Shown here: piece after piece, positions 25,831 through 33,990 of the stretch
Layout of the letters: each line of letters opens with the position of its first letter
How positions within the stretch are numbered: the first letter of the stretch is position 1
NCBI GenBank assembly: GCA_015484845.1
Contig: WFUT01000052.1
Span: 1 to 35,933 of the forward strand
Length of the DNA: 35,933 nucleotides
Reading direction: 5' to 3'
Origin: Desulfobulbaceae bacterium
GTDB lineage: Bacteria; Desulfobacterota; Desulfobulbia; Desulfobulbales; Desulfobulbaceae
Position numbers and translations under genes: made by a program
Notes under the pieces: model-generated
Databases searched by the model: none
The model's input: the letters and a program-made list of their open reading frames with translations, nothing else
Told to the model about the DNA's origin: nothing

Positions 25831-26028
25831 AGACCTTCTGCCCGGGCGGATATTTTCTGCAGGCTTACTGTTTAATCTTGTTGCATTACTGCTGCGAACA
25901 AGGTAGGATGTCTCAAATTCAGTTAAGTATAAGCATTTTCTTTACCGCTGCGTTCACCCCTGTTCGCGGCTCCCATCCTTTCCGGATGCCATAAAGTTTC
26001 TGCTGATCACTTACCAAGGAGAACCAGC

Positions 26029-26295
26029 ATGAAACTTTTTATCGGCAACCTTCCCTACAACATCACCGAGACCGAACTTACCGAGATCTTCAGCGGCTAT
26101 GGCAGTGTTGTCAGTACGCACCTGGTCACGGACCACTTCACCGGTCAGTCACGCGGCTTCGGCTTCGTGGAGATGGAGACCCGTGGCGAAGGCCACAAGG
26201 CCATGGAAGATCTGAACGGCAAGGAATACAAGCACCGGCGGCTGGCCTGCAACGAGGCCAAGCCCCAGAAAAAAAGAGGCAGCCGCCGCAGATAG
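26029..26295 (+). CDS. RRM-type RNA-binding protein
   Basis: An 88-residue single RNA-recognition-motif protein. RNP-2 is LFIGNL at residues 3-8 and RNP-1 is RGFGFVEM at about 42-49, with a basic tail (KPQKKRGSRRR). AAGGAGAA precedes the start. In bacteria such small RRM proteins occur in cyanobacteria and many Desulfobacterota and are often cold-induced RNA chaperones. The 229-base upstream region is AT-richer than the surroundings and could be a long regulated leader. It is followed 264 bases on by a DEAD-box helicase. Confidence 0.93.
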   Translation: MKLFIGNLPYNITETELTEIFSGYGSVVSTHLVTDHFTGQSRGFGFVEMETRGEGHKAMEDLNGKEYKHRRLACNEAKPQKKRGSRRR

Positions 26296-26559
26296 TCCAA
26301 GGGCAGGAGCCCGGCGCCGTCACAGCGGCAGGCCGGGATTCTACCAGCCTGGTTTATTTTTCCCGACGTAGAAAGAAGAATAAGAAAGACAGCAGGATGC
26401 AGGTCAAAACGACACGCATCCACTCCTCCTTCCGGCCAGGAACCATCCTGGTGCCGGACAGGGGGCCGGCCACCGGCACTCCAGCCGCTGACCACAACAC
26501 TTCAATGAAGATCTCCGGGGCCATGCGGCCTGCCGACGATCTTCGATTACAGGAGCTCT

Positions 26560-27837
26560 ATGCAATTCAACGATTTCAATTTTCACCCGGCCATCGCCAC
26601 CGCCATCACCAAGTGCGGCTATACCGCACCCACGGCCATCCAGGCGCAGGCCATTCCCCACCTCCTGGAGGGACGCGACCTCCTGGGCCTGGCCCAGACC
26701 GGAACCGGCAAGACCGCGGCCTTTGTCCTGCCCACCCTGCAGCGGCTGCAGCAGAAGCATGGCAAGGGACGGCAGGTCCGGTCCCTGATCCTGACGCCGA
26801 CCAGGGAGCTGGCCGAACAGATCCATGACAACATCCGGCAGATGGCCGGCAGGTCCGGCATCCGGAGCTGCACCGTCTACGGCGGCGTCAGCAAGAACAA
26901 GCAGTTACAGGAACTGCGCCGCGGCGCCGACATCGTTGTCGCCTGCCCCGGCCGGCTGCTGGACCATCTCAATGCCCGCGCCATCGACCTCTCGCACATC
27001 GAGATCCTGATCCTCGACGAGGCGGACCAGATGTTTGACAAGGGCTTTCTCCCCGACATCCGCCGCATCCTCGGGCAGGTGCCGCAGGAGCGGCAGTCCA
27101 TGGTCTTCTCCGCCACCATGCCCCGGGAGATCCGGCACCTTGCCGAAGAGATCCTCACCGATCACGAGACCGTGCAGGTGGACCATGAAAAACCGGCCGC
27201 CACCATCAGCCACGTCCAGTTCCGGGTCGCCCAGGCGAGGAAGACCGCCCTGCTGAAGAACATCCTCAAGGAAAAGGAGATGGCCACCACCCTGGTCTTT
27301 ACCCGCACCAAGTTCAAGGCCAAGAACCTGGCCCGGCAACTGCAGAAGGCGGGCTTCAGGGCCACTTCCCTGCAGGGCAACATGTCACAGAGCCAGCGCA
27401 GGGTGGCCATGGACGGCTTCCGCAGCGGCAAGTTCAACATTCTCGTGGCCACCGATATCGCGGCCCGGGGCATCGACGTCTCCGGTATATCGCACGTGGT
27501 CAACTATGATATTCCCGACACCGTGGAGGCCTACACCCACAGGACCGGCAGAACCGGCAGGGCCGAACAGACCGGCGAAGCGTTCAGTTTCGTGACCGCG
27601 GCCGACAGCCAGCTCATCAGGACCGTGGAGCGCACCCTCGGCAAAAAGATCCGGCAGGAGATCCCTGAGGGCTTTGACTGCGGTCCGGACGCCTTCCCTC
27701 CCCCGCAACGGCGGAACCAGGCTTCAAGGCGTCCCTCCAGGTCCTACGGCAAACCCTCCGGCCGCAGGACCAAGAGCAGCAGCGGCCGGAAACGGACCGC
27801 CTCGTTTGACTTTGGACTGACAGCGTCTGCAAAATAA
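26560..27837 (+). CDS. DEAD-box ATP-dependent RNA helicase (RhlE-like)
   Basis: A 425-residue helicase. Motifs in order: Q-motif region FHPAIATAITKCGYTAPTAIQ, motif I AQTGTGKT, Ia PTRELAEQ, II DEAD (ILDEADQMFD), III SAT, IV LVFTRTK, V ATDIAARGID, VI HRTGRTGRA. A basic Ser/Arg/Lys-rich tail (about 370-425) probably adds unspecific RNA binding. AGGAG precedes the ATG. It unwinds short RNA duplexes, with roles in cold growth, ribosome assembly or RNA decay. It lies between the RRM and cold-shock genes and is followed by its own terminator. Confidence 0.95.
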   Translation: MQFNDFNFHPAIATAITKCGYTAPTAIQAQAIPHLLEGRDLLGLAQTGTGKTAAFVLPTLQRLQQKHGKGRQVRSLILTPTRELAEQIHDNIRQMAGRSGIRSCTVYGGVSKNKQLQELRRGADIVVACPGRLLDHLNARAIDLSHIEILILDEADQMFDKGFLPDIRRILGQVPQERQSMVFSATMPREIRHLAEEILTDHETVQVDHEKPAATISHVQFRVAQARKTALLKNILKEKEMATTLVFTRTKFKAKNLARQLQKAGFRATSLQGNMSQSQRRVAMDGFRSGKFNILVATDIAARGIDVSGISHVVNYDIPDTVEAYTHRTGRTGRAEQTGEAFSFVTAADSQLIRTVERTLGKKIRQEIPEGFDCGPDAFPPPQRRNQASRRPSRSYGKPSGRRTKSSSGRKRTASFDFGLTASAK

Positions 27838-27844
27838 TGTACCC

Positions 27845-27898
27845 CGGCCTGAACGATCAGGCCGTTCGCCGGGTTCCACCAACGGCAACCCGGTTTTT
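27845..27898 (+). terminator. Double hairpin terminator after the DEAD-box gene
   Basis: CGGCCTGA-ACGA-TCAGGCCG (27845-27864) is a perfect 8-bp stem. It is followed by CCGGGTT/AACCCGG (27869-27893) and TTTTT (27894-27898), a standard intrinsic terminator. It would separate helicase mRNA from the cold-shock gene, or act in the latter's leader if transcription starts further up. Confidence 0.7.
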
Positions 27899-27945
27899 CT
27901 CAACAACGGTTTCCCAGAGAAACCAAGTAGCAAGGAGTAGTTACA

Positions 27946-28146
27946 ATGGCTGAAGGAACAGTAAAATGGTTTAATGATGCAAAGGGATTCGGCTTCATCG
28001 AGCAGGACGGCGGCAAGGACGTTTTCGTCCACCACACCGCCATCCAGGCCCAGGGCTTCAAGAGCCTGCAGGAAGGCCAGCGGGTAACCTTTGACGTCGT
28101 CGAAGGCGCCAAGGGCCCGGCAGCAGAAAACGTCGTTGCCATGTAA
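27946..28146 (+). CDS. Cold-shock protein (CspA family)
   Basis: A 66-residue OB-fold nucleic-acid chaperone. RNP-1 KGFGFIEQ and RNP-2 DVFVHHTAI are intact, after the typical [12 protein letters not shown] start, at normal family length. AAGGAG precedes the ATG. It melts RNA secondary structure and often assists DEAD-box helicases. It has a strong terminator of its own. Confidence 0.96.
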   Translation: MAEGTVKWFNDAKGFGFIEQDGGKDVFVHHTAIQAQGFKSLQEGQRVTFDVVEGAKGPAAENVVAM

Positions 28147-28216
28147 TCCCACGCAACAACGATAGATCGAGCGCCAGGCATGGGCCACCCGCCCAGGGCC
28201 GGGCCGTTCGAACATG

Positions 28217-28244
28217 AAAACCCCGCCTCGGCGGGGTTTTTTTT
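28217..28244 (+). terminator. Intrinsic terminator after the cold-shock gene
   Basis: AAAACCCCGCC-TC-GGCGGGGTTTT is a near-perfect stem with a T-run of 8 on the plus strand. The rest of the gap to the next gene (28245-28454) shows no further clear element; a promoter for the following genes probably lies there. Confidence 0.92.
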
Positions 28245-28454
28245 ATTCTCCCTCCCCCCTCTCCAGGCGGCCGGCGACAGTTCCTGAAAAACAATCCCTG
28301 CGCCGCAACGCTTTCCAGCCACAACAGACAAACATTCTTGATCCGCGAACATAAAGCTGCTAGCCTGCAGTCGTATCTTCGGGGCCAGGACGGCGCACGG
28401 CCCACCCGGCCTTCCCCCTTTGCGCCAGGGCTCCTGGCGGGCCAGGAGGACACC

Positions 28455-29327
28455 ATGGGAACACTTGTTGTCAGGCACTACCTCACAGACAGTTTTGCAC
28501 GTCTGGCAGACCACACCTACGTGGAATGTGGTACGGGCAAAAAGGGATGGAGCTGCTGGGGCGGCAAAACAGGCGGCAAGGAACTGCGCCGTGGCACCGG
28601 CTCCACCAGCAGGGCGGACAGGATCGCGCAGCCCGATGAAAAAGCGGGTATCACCTGCTACCTGGTCAACGGCGTCTGCCACCAGGCCGCCAACCGGATA
28701 CTGCTGCCGGCCCGGATTACCGTCAGGGGAGCCCGGGGCTACAGGATCTCCGAAACACTCTTCGGCCCTTACGGCCGAACAGGCACCAGGCCCTGCAGGT
28801 CGCCCTTCTACAAGTACAGGAATACCAGCGGGGACCTGGCGGAATGTATCGCAAAGGCCCGGCCGGCGATTGCCGAACCCGCCCCTCGTGCCCTTTCCGC
28901 GGATGACAAGCTGGACTGGCACTACATCAGGGGCGTTCTCAAGATATATGACCAGGCCGGATCACTGCTCCAGGGCAGAAGCCCTGATCCTGCAGCACTT
29001 GCGAACTTCCAGGTCCGCCTCTTCCTGTACATGGCAGAGTTCAACCTGGGCCCCCTGCTCAGCAGAAGGCTGGCGGCCCATCTCGAAAAAGCGCGGCGTA
29101 ATCTGGAGAAAAAACGGATGCGGCTTGAACGATCCTTTGTCGAAAAAGAGATGGACGGTCACGATTTTGCCAATGCCTTCAACAGGATGACCATTGCATT
29201 CGAGGACGAGATGGCCGACATAATGAAACCCCACGAATACACAACACTCTTTGACCTGGAACCCGGCGAGCACGTGGTCCTGGCCGACCCGGCGATTGTC
29301 AAGGCAATCTATGGCCCAGGGGAATAA
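28455..29327 (+). CDS. Conserved-looking protein with N-terminal Cys/His motif domain, function unknown
   Basis: 290 residues. AGGAGG 6 bases upstream fixes the ATG at 28455. Residues 1-135 look like a compact domain with strongly patterned motifs: HTYVECGTG (20-28), GWSCWGGKTGG (31-41), GTGSTSRADRIA (48-59), AGITCYLVNGVCHQAANRIL (65-83), then GARGY and LFGPYGR. The conserved-looking Cys25, Cys34, Cys68, Cys75-His76, Cys114 and Cys131 could be catalytic, metal-binding or disulfide-forming. The feel is that of a papain-like or NlpC-like fold, but I cannot assign it. Residues 150-260 are mostly helical and charged. There is no signal peptide or membrane segment. It is the first of three co-directional unknown genes. 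Confidence 0.82.
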   Translation: MGTLVVRHYLTDSFARLADHTYVECGTGKKGWSCWGGKTGGKELRRGTGSTSRADRIAQPDEKAGITCYLVNGVCHQAANRILLPARITVRGARGYRISETLFGPYGRTGTRPCRSPFYKYRNTSGDLAECIAKARPAIAEPAPRALSADDKLDWHYIRGVLKIYDQAGSLLQGRSPDPAALANFQVRLFLYMAEFNLGPLLSRRLAAHLEKARRNLEKKRMRLERSFVEKEMDGHDFANAFNRMTIAFEDEMADIMKPHEYTTLFDLEPGEHVVLADPAIVKAIYGPGE

Positions 29328-29350
29328 TCCCCGGTCTTCCCCACAGGCAA

Positions 29351-29767
29351 ATGACCCAGGACCCTGATTACGGACCCCGCCTCTCTGACGAGGAATACGA
29401 ACGGCGTTTAACCCGGCTGTATGAAAACCTGCCCCCGGTGCCGACCAGGAAACAGGACAGGCAACTCCGCCGTCAGCAACTTGACCTTGCCATTGACCAC
29501 CGCCTTGGCCGCAATTTCCCCCAGGACCGTCGGCAAGCCCTGTGGGCAGTACAACAGAGACTGGAAAGAAAGCATTTCCTGCGCGGATGGAGTTATTTCC
29601 TGAAGCGGCTCCTGGGCAGAAGCAGGACCGGTAATGCCAGGGGGCTTGCCGACTTTCTCATGGAGGAATATGGCAAGGTACTGAGTAAATCCGAGCTGGA
29701 ACAATTTTTCGGCAGGGAGGAGGTCCGGCACCCGGACCTGCCCGTTGACCCGGACCCTCCGAAATGA
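29351..29767 (+). CDS. Small charged helical protein, unknown
   Basis: 138 residues, rich in Arg, Glu and Gln (RKQDRQLRRQQLDLAIDHRLG, RQALWAVQQRLERKHFLRGW), with a Pro-rich C-terminus. It has no membrane segment and no motif I recognise. The ribosome site is weak. It begins 23 bases after the previous gene, so the two are very probably one transcript. It could be an accessory or adaptor to its neighbours; this is inferred from position only. Confidence 0.72.
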   Translation: MTQDPDYGPRLSDEEYERRLTRLYENLPPVPTRKQDRQLRRQQLDLAIDHRLGRNFPQDRRQALWAVQQRLERKHFLRGWSYFLKRLLGRSRTGNARGLADFLMEEYGKVLSKSELEQFFGREEVRHPDLPVDPDPPK

Positions 29768-29936
29768 GCCACCAGGACCAGGAGGCGGGTGGCCCTGGGA
29801 GGGGAACGCGATTACAGGATAAGATGGAAGGTACGGCTTCGCCGGGGCCGGGTGACGGTCCCTTTGCGGATGACAAGATACGATGGCGACAGATTACCTG
29901 TCACCATCTCTGGCAGCGAGGTGGGAGGCTGGCACC

Positions 29937-30764
29937 ATGGATCACGATAAAAACGCCGAACAAAAGCAAGATATTATAGAGGATGTCATGTCACTGGTCA
30001 GTGACCTGGCAAAACATCTGCAGGAGTTTCAGAAACTGGGCCTGGAGGCAAAACCACGGTGCGGAGAGACCATTGACCGGCATCTGCCAAAGATATTTGA
30101 ATCCCACGGCGATTGCCGTCACTTTGCCGAGACCGGCATGGCGTATGCCGCACAATTTGCTGAAAAAGGCATGGAGCTTGGCTACCTTTTTGCGAGCCGC
30201 GGCATGGAACTCGGGTATGAGTTTGCCTCCAAGGGCGAAGAAGTGGGCCCCATGGCGAACCGTATCCTGTTTATGGCCACCCAGATCGGTGAAATGGCCG
30301 ACCGTATCGGAGAGATGGCGGATCGCATCCTTTTTATGGCAGACAAGATCGTTGAATTCGGCGACAGGATCGTCTATGTCGCCCAGCTTATCATGTATAC
30401 GGAACAACTGATCGTCAATGTCGGCGTGCTGATGAATGATACGTTTCGTATCATCTCCGACCTTATTCTTGCCCTTGTTGCGCTTTCAACAGGTGACAAC
30501 GCTTACCTGCAGCAGCGTCTCGAATGCCTGCAAGCCAGCCAGTCCCTCCCCTTTATCTATGAAAACATGAACCTCATGCTCAGCAACATGCATGAATTTT
30601 CACTTAAACTCCTGGAAAACGAGGACAGGCAGCGCCAGAACGAGCTGAAGGTGAGGGAGCTGCAGATCAGGCTGCGGGAAGAAACCAAGCGGGCCAATGA
30701 ATGTTTCTGTCCCTGCTTCTGTGTACCCCGGGAAGAGGAGCAAAAAGACACTGGCGAGGAGTAA
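29937..30764 (+). CDS. 11-mer/heptad repeat helical protein with CxCxCxC tail, unknown
   Basis: 275 residues. GGGAGG 8 bases before the ATG at 29937 supports this start over an in-frame ATG at 29883. Residues 63-106 are four tandem 11-residue units of the form FAxxGMELGYx. Residues 107-169 continue as nine 7-residue units of the form AxRIxxM (ANRILFM, ATQIGEM, ADRIGEM, ADRILFM, ADKIVEF and so on). Hydrophobicity rises through the heptads toward about 180 (DLILALVAL). A charged helix follows, and then ECFCPCFCVP with Cys256, 258, 260 and 262. A long amphipathic or coiled-coil rod that assembles into bundles or lies on a membrane fits best. The Cys cluster could bind metal or form disulfides. 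I know no family. Confidence 0.8.
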   Translation: MDHDKNAEQKQDIIEDVMSLVSDLAKHLQEFQKLGLEAKPRCGETIDRHLPKIFESHGDCRHFAETGMAYAAQFAEKGMELGYLFASRGMELGYEFASKGEEVGPMANRILFMATQIGEMADRIGEMADRILFMADKIVEFGDRIVYVAQLIMYTEQLIVNVGVLMNDTFRIISDLILALVALSTGDNAYLQQRLECLQASQSLPFIYENMNLMLSNMHEFSLKLLENEDRQRQNELKVRELQIRLREETKRANECFCPCFCVPREEEQKDTGEE

Positions 30765-30883
30765 AGGGCAGCGGCCGACAAGCGGCCGGGTTACTCTTTC
30801 CGGCCTGCCCCGCCTGCCGGGTGGACACGAAAAAAACAGTATGGTGCCATATGCCGTGATCGGTTACCATTGGAATTCTCCCG

Positions 30884-31172
30884 GATGAACCAGCAGGGCT
30901 GGACCAAATTTTCGGGTTACAGCCCCAACGAACCATGAAAATACAGCCGTCCCTTGCGCTGCGGCCAACCATTTTCCGATGAACCAGCAGGGCTGGACCA
31001 AATTTTCGGGTTACAGCCCCAACGAACCATGAAGATACTGCCGTCCCTTGCGCTGCGGCCAACCATTTTCGGATGAACCAGCAGGGCTGGACCAGGTTTC
31101 CAGGTCACAGTCCCAGTGAACCATGAAGATACTGCCATCCCTTGCGCCGCGGCCAACCAATTTCGGATGAAC
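30884..31172 (+). repeat. Three 94-bp tandem repeats plus a 7-base start of a fourth
   Basis: Units begin at GATGAAC at 30884, 30978 and 31072, and the next GATGAAC is at 31166, so all three units are exactly 94 bases. Units 1 and 2 are nearly identical; unit 3 has diverged by about ten substitutions. Each holds the dyad CCAGC-AGG-GCTGG and, in units 1 and 2, a longer pairing GGGCTG/CAGCCC. 94 is not a multiple of 3, so it is not a repeated protein segment, but each of units 1-3 has a 17-codon frame from ATGAACCAGCAGGGC to TGA. The array fills most of the 445-base gap before the second hybrid kinase. A divergent copy is at 195-256. Confidence 0.95.
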
Positions 31173-31209
31173 CGAACGCTGACGAGTATACAACCTTGGA
31201 GACCGGCGT

Positions 31210-33780
31210 ATGCCCCAGGAAGCTGCTCGCCCGGAGCTGGAAAAAACGATCGCGGAGCTGCAGGAACTTCTCGACTTCCACAGGAAATCGGAGGAGAATC
31301 TCCGCAATAAGTACGAGGCGCTACGATCTTATCTCGATGCCAGCCAGGGCAATATCGTCGTCCTGGACCAGGATTTCAACGTCACCGAGGTCAACGATCC
31401 CCTCCTGCAGAGTTTCAACCTGGAAGACCGGGAGGCCGTGGTCGGCCGCAAGTGCTACCGGGCCATGAAGGGACTGGAAAAACCATGCAAATGCTGCGCA
31501 GTTCCCGAGGCCTACCGGACTGGCGAGGCGGTCTGCCGCAGGTCAACGGAGGAGGAAAAACGGTTTATCGGTAACAGGACCCTGGAGATCTGTGCCATTC
31601 CAATCCGGGACAGGGAAGGCAATATCGTCAATGTCCTGGAGTTTGCCAGGGATATCACCGAGCAGAGCCGCCTGGAGGAGGAGATCCGCCGGCGCCGGGC
31701 CACCGAGGAGGCCCTGCGGCAATCCGAGCAGGACAAGACCAGCATCCTGCAGACCATCTCCGATCCGGTGCTCTACCTGGACACGGAGTTGCGGATCATC
31801 TGGGCAAACCGGGCCGCAGCCGAGTCGGTCGCCATGCCGGCCGAGGAGCTTATCGGCCAATACTGCTACCGGGTATGGCTCCAGAGAGAAGAGCCCTGTT
31901 CCCTCTGTGCCGCCCGCAGGGTCCTGCAGACCGGGGAACCGGCCCGGGAGGCGGTGCGAACACCAAGCGGCCGTACCCTGCACATCCAGGGCTACCCTGT
32001 CAAGGACGAGCATGGTCGGGTCGTTCGCATTGTCGAGGTGGTGGAGGAGGTCTCCAGGGAACTGCGGGCCGAGGAGGCCCTCCGCTCCCAGCTTTCGCTG
32101 GAGCGGCTGGTCGCGTCCATCTCCACCCGGTTCATCAACTCTCCGCCCGAGCAGGTCGACGAGGGCATTGACCTGGCCCTGCAGACGCTTGGCGCCTTTT
32201 TCCGCGTTGACCGCAGTTACCTCTTCCTTCTGCGCGACCAGGGCCGCATCATGGACAATACCCACGAATGGTGCGCAGCGGGTATCGAACCGCAGAAGGA
32301 TCTTCTCCAGGGCCTGCACCTTGATGAGTCGCCCTGGTGGCGGGACATGCTCCATCATGCCGAGTACATCCACATTCCGCGGGTCGCCGACATGCCGCCG
32401 GAGGCCGAGGCCGAGAAGGAGGTCCTCCTGGCGCAGCAGATCCAGTCCCTGATCACCGTGCCTGTCAGCCATGGTGGTTCGCTGCTCGGTTTTCTCGGCT
32501 TTGACTCGGTACGCTGCGAACGGACCTGGTCAGAGGAGAGCATCGCCCTGCTGCAGCTTGTGGGCGAACTGATCGCCGGCGCCCTGGAACGACGCCGTTC
32601 GGAAGAGGAAAGAAAGAGCCTGGAAGAGCAGCTCCACAATGCCCAGAAGATGGAGGCCATCGGCACCCTGGCCGGCGGGATAGCCCATGACTTCAACAAC
32701 CTCCTGATGCTGATCCAGGGCCACGCCTCCCTGATGCTGCTGGGCCCCGGCCCGGCCCCTGACCACTACGAACGGATCGAGGGTATCCTGGATGCGGTCA
32801 GGAGGGGGGCCGAGCTCACCGGCCAGCTCCTCGGTTTTGCCCGCGGCGGCAAGTACGAGGTCCTGCCCAGCGATCTCAACACCATCGTGAAACAGAGTTC
32901 CCGCATGTTTGCCCGCACGGGCCGCGGCATCCGGATCCACCGTCACCTGGAACCGCATCTCCGTACCGTTGAAGTGGATCGTGGCCAGATCGAACAGGTC
33001 CTGGTCAACATCTATGTCAATGGTTGGCAGGCCATGCCCGGGGGCGGCGACCTCTCCCTGACGACATGCAACATGGACCTGGACCAGGGAGCGGCCGAGC
33101 CCCTTGGCCTCGAGGCGGGCAGGTATGTCCGGATCTCGGTAACCGACACCGGCGTGGGCATGGAGCCGGATGTCCGCAAGCGGGTCTTCGAGCCCTTTTT
33201 CACCACCAGGAAGATGGGGGGCGGCTCGGGTCTCGGCCTGGCCTCGGCCTATGGGATCATCAGGAATCATGGCGGTGCCATCGAGGTGAAGAGCCAGCCC
33301 GGCCACGGCACCACGTTTCACATCTACCTTCCTGCCTCGACAGCCGAACCGGTGGAGCAGGTAGAAGCGGAGACAACCACACCCGAGGGCATTGTGCCGG
33401 GGACCGGGACCATCCTGCTGGTCGATGACGAGGAGATGATCCTCAATATCGGCGAGACGGTCCTGAACCTTGCCGGCTACCGGGTACTGCGCGCCGCATC
33501 GGGCAGGGAGGCCGTTGCCGTCTACAGGGCCCGGGGGGAATCCATCGATCTCGTGATCCTGGACCTGATCATGCCGGACCTGCACGGCAGCACTGTTTTC
33601 GACAGGATACGGGAGATGAATCCCGCCGCCAGGATCCTTCTCTCCAGCGGCTACAGTATCGACCACCATGCCGCCTCGATCCTGGAACGGGGGGCGGACG
33701 GCTTTATCCAGAAGCCCTTCGGCACCACGGAACTCTCGGCCATGGTCTCCCAGGTCCTCAACAGGAATCAAGCCCCGTAA
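31210..33780 (+). CDS. Hybrid sensor histidine kinase (PAS-PAS-GAF-HisKA-HATPase-REC)
   Basis: An 856-residue soluble hybrid kinase. A coiled start leads to PAS 1 (about 38-150) and PAS 2 (about 172-290). Each carries a Cys signature of the form CY-x9-PC-x2-C (Cys82, Cys93, Cys96; Cys219, Cys230, Cys233). A GAF domain (about 300-460) follows, then GGIAHDFNN with His493, the N-box NIYVNGWQAM, the G-boxes DTGVGM and GSGLGLA, and a C-terminal receiver with Asp785 (VILDLIMPD). GGAG precedes the ATG. Its layout resembles the H-NOX partner kinase, with a different sensor end. The Cys sets might sense redox state or metal. It starts 37 bases after the tandem repeats. Confidence 0.93.
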   Translation: MPQEAARPELEKTIAELQELLDFHRKSEENLRNKYEALRSYLDASQGNIVVLDQDFNVTEVNDPLLQSFNLEDREAVVGRKCYRAMKGLEKPCKCCAVPEAYRTGEAVCRRSTEEEKRFIGNRTLEICAIPIRDREGNIVNVLEFARDITEQSRLEEEIRRRRATEEALRQSEQDKTSILQTISDPVLYLDTELRIIWANRAAAESVAMPAEELIGQYCYRVWLQREEPCSLCAARRVLQTGEPAREAVRTPSGRTLHIQGYPVKDEHGRVVRIVEVVEEVSRELRAEEALRSQLSLERLVASISTRFINSPPEQVDEGIDLALQTLGAFFRVDRSYLFLLRDQGRIMDNTHEWCAAGIEPQKDLLQGLHLDESPWWRDMLHHAEYIHIPRVADMPPEAEAEKEVLLAQQIQSLITVPVSHGGSLLGFLGFDSVRCERTWSEESIALLQLVGELIAGALERRRSEEERKSLEEQLHNAQKMEAIGTLAGGIAHDFNNLLMLIQGHASLMLLGPGPAPDHYERIEGILDAVRRGAELTGQLLGFARGGKYEVLPSDLNTIVKQSSRMFARTGRGIRIHRHLEPHLRTVEVDRGQIEQVLVNIYVNGWQAMPGGGDLSLTTCNMDLDQGAAEPLGLEAGRYVRISVTDTGVGMEPDVRKRVFEPFFTTRKMGGGSGLGLASAYGIIRNHGGAIEVKSQPGHGTTFHIYLPASTAEPVEQVEAETTTPEGIVPGTGTILLVDDEEMILNIGETVLNLAGYRVLRAASGREAVAVYRARGESIDLVILDLIMPDLHGSTVFDRIREMNPAARILLSSGYSIDHHAASILERGADGFIQKPFGTTELSAMVSQVLNRNQAP

Positions 33781-33990
33781 CCGACCAGGGGCGCATGCAA
33801 GCAGCCGGGTTGCCCGTGCCGTGGCCGGTTGCCATGCTGCTCCGCATCCAGCAACAGCCTGCTACTCCATGCAAAACCGTTACCAGCAAGCAACCCGGTT
33901 CCGACAGCGACAGCCGGACAGCACCATCCGCCCCGGCCGGGTCCTGTTGCCCGTGTTCCCTTTCCCTTTTTCCCCAGGGCGGCCGCCGGC

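Noticed and set aside
29764-29979. A 71-codon gene overlapping the preceding stop as ATGA
   Set aside because: It has no ribosome site of quality, is low-complexity, and overlaps the well-supported start at 29937 by 43 bases. Possible, but not supportable.
30860-30960. Cyclic-di-GMP or similar riboswitch before the second hybrid kinase
   Set aside because: A few short words look similar, but the conserved core and pairing of the known class could not be built, and the tandem 94-base period does not fit one aptamer.
30884-31172. CRISPR array
   Set aside because: The 94-bp units are directly abutting with no unique spacers, there are only three, and no cas gene is nearby.
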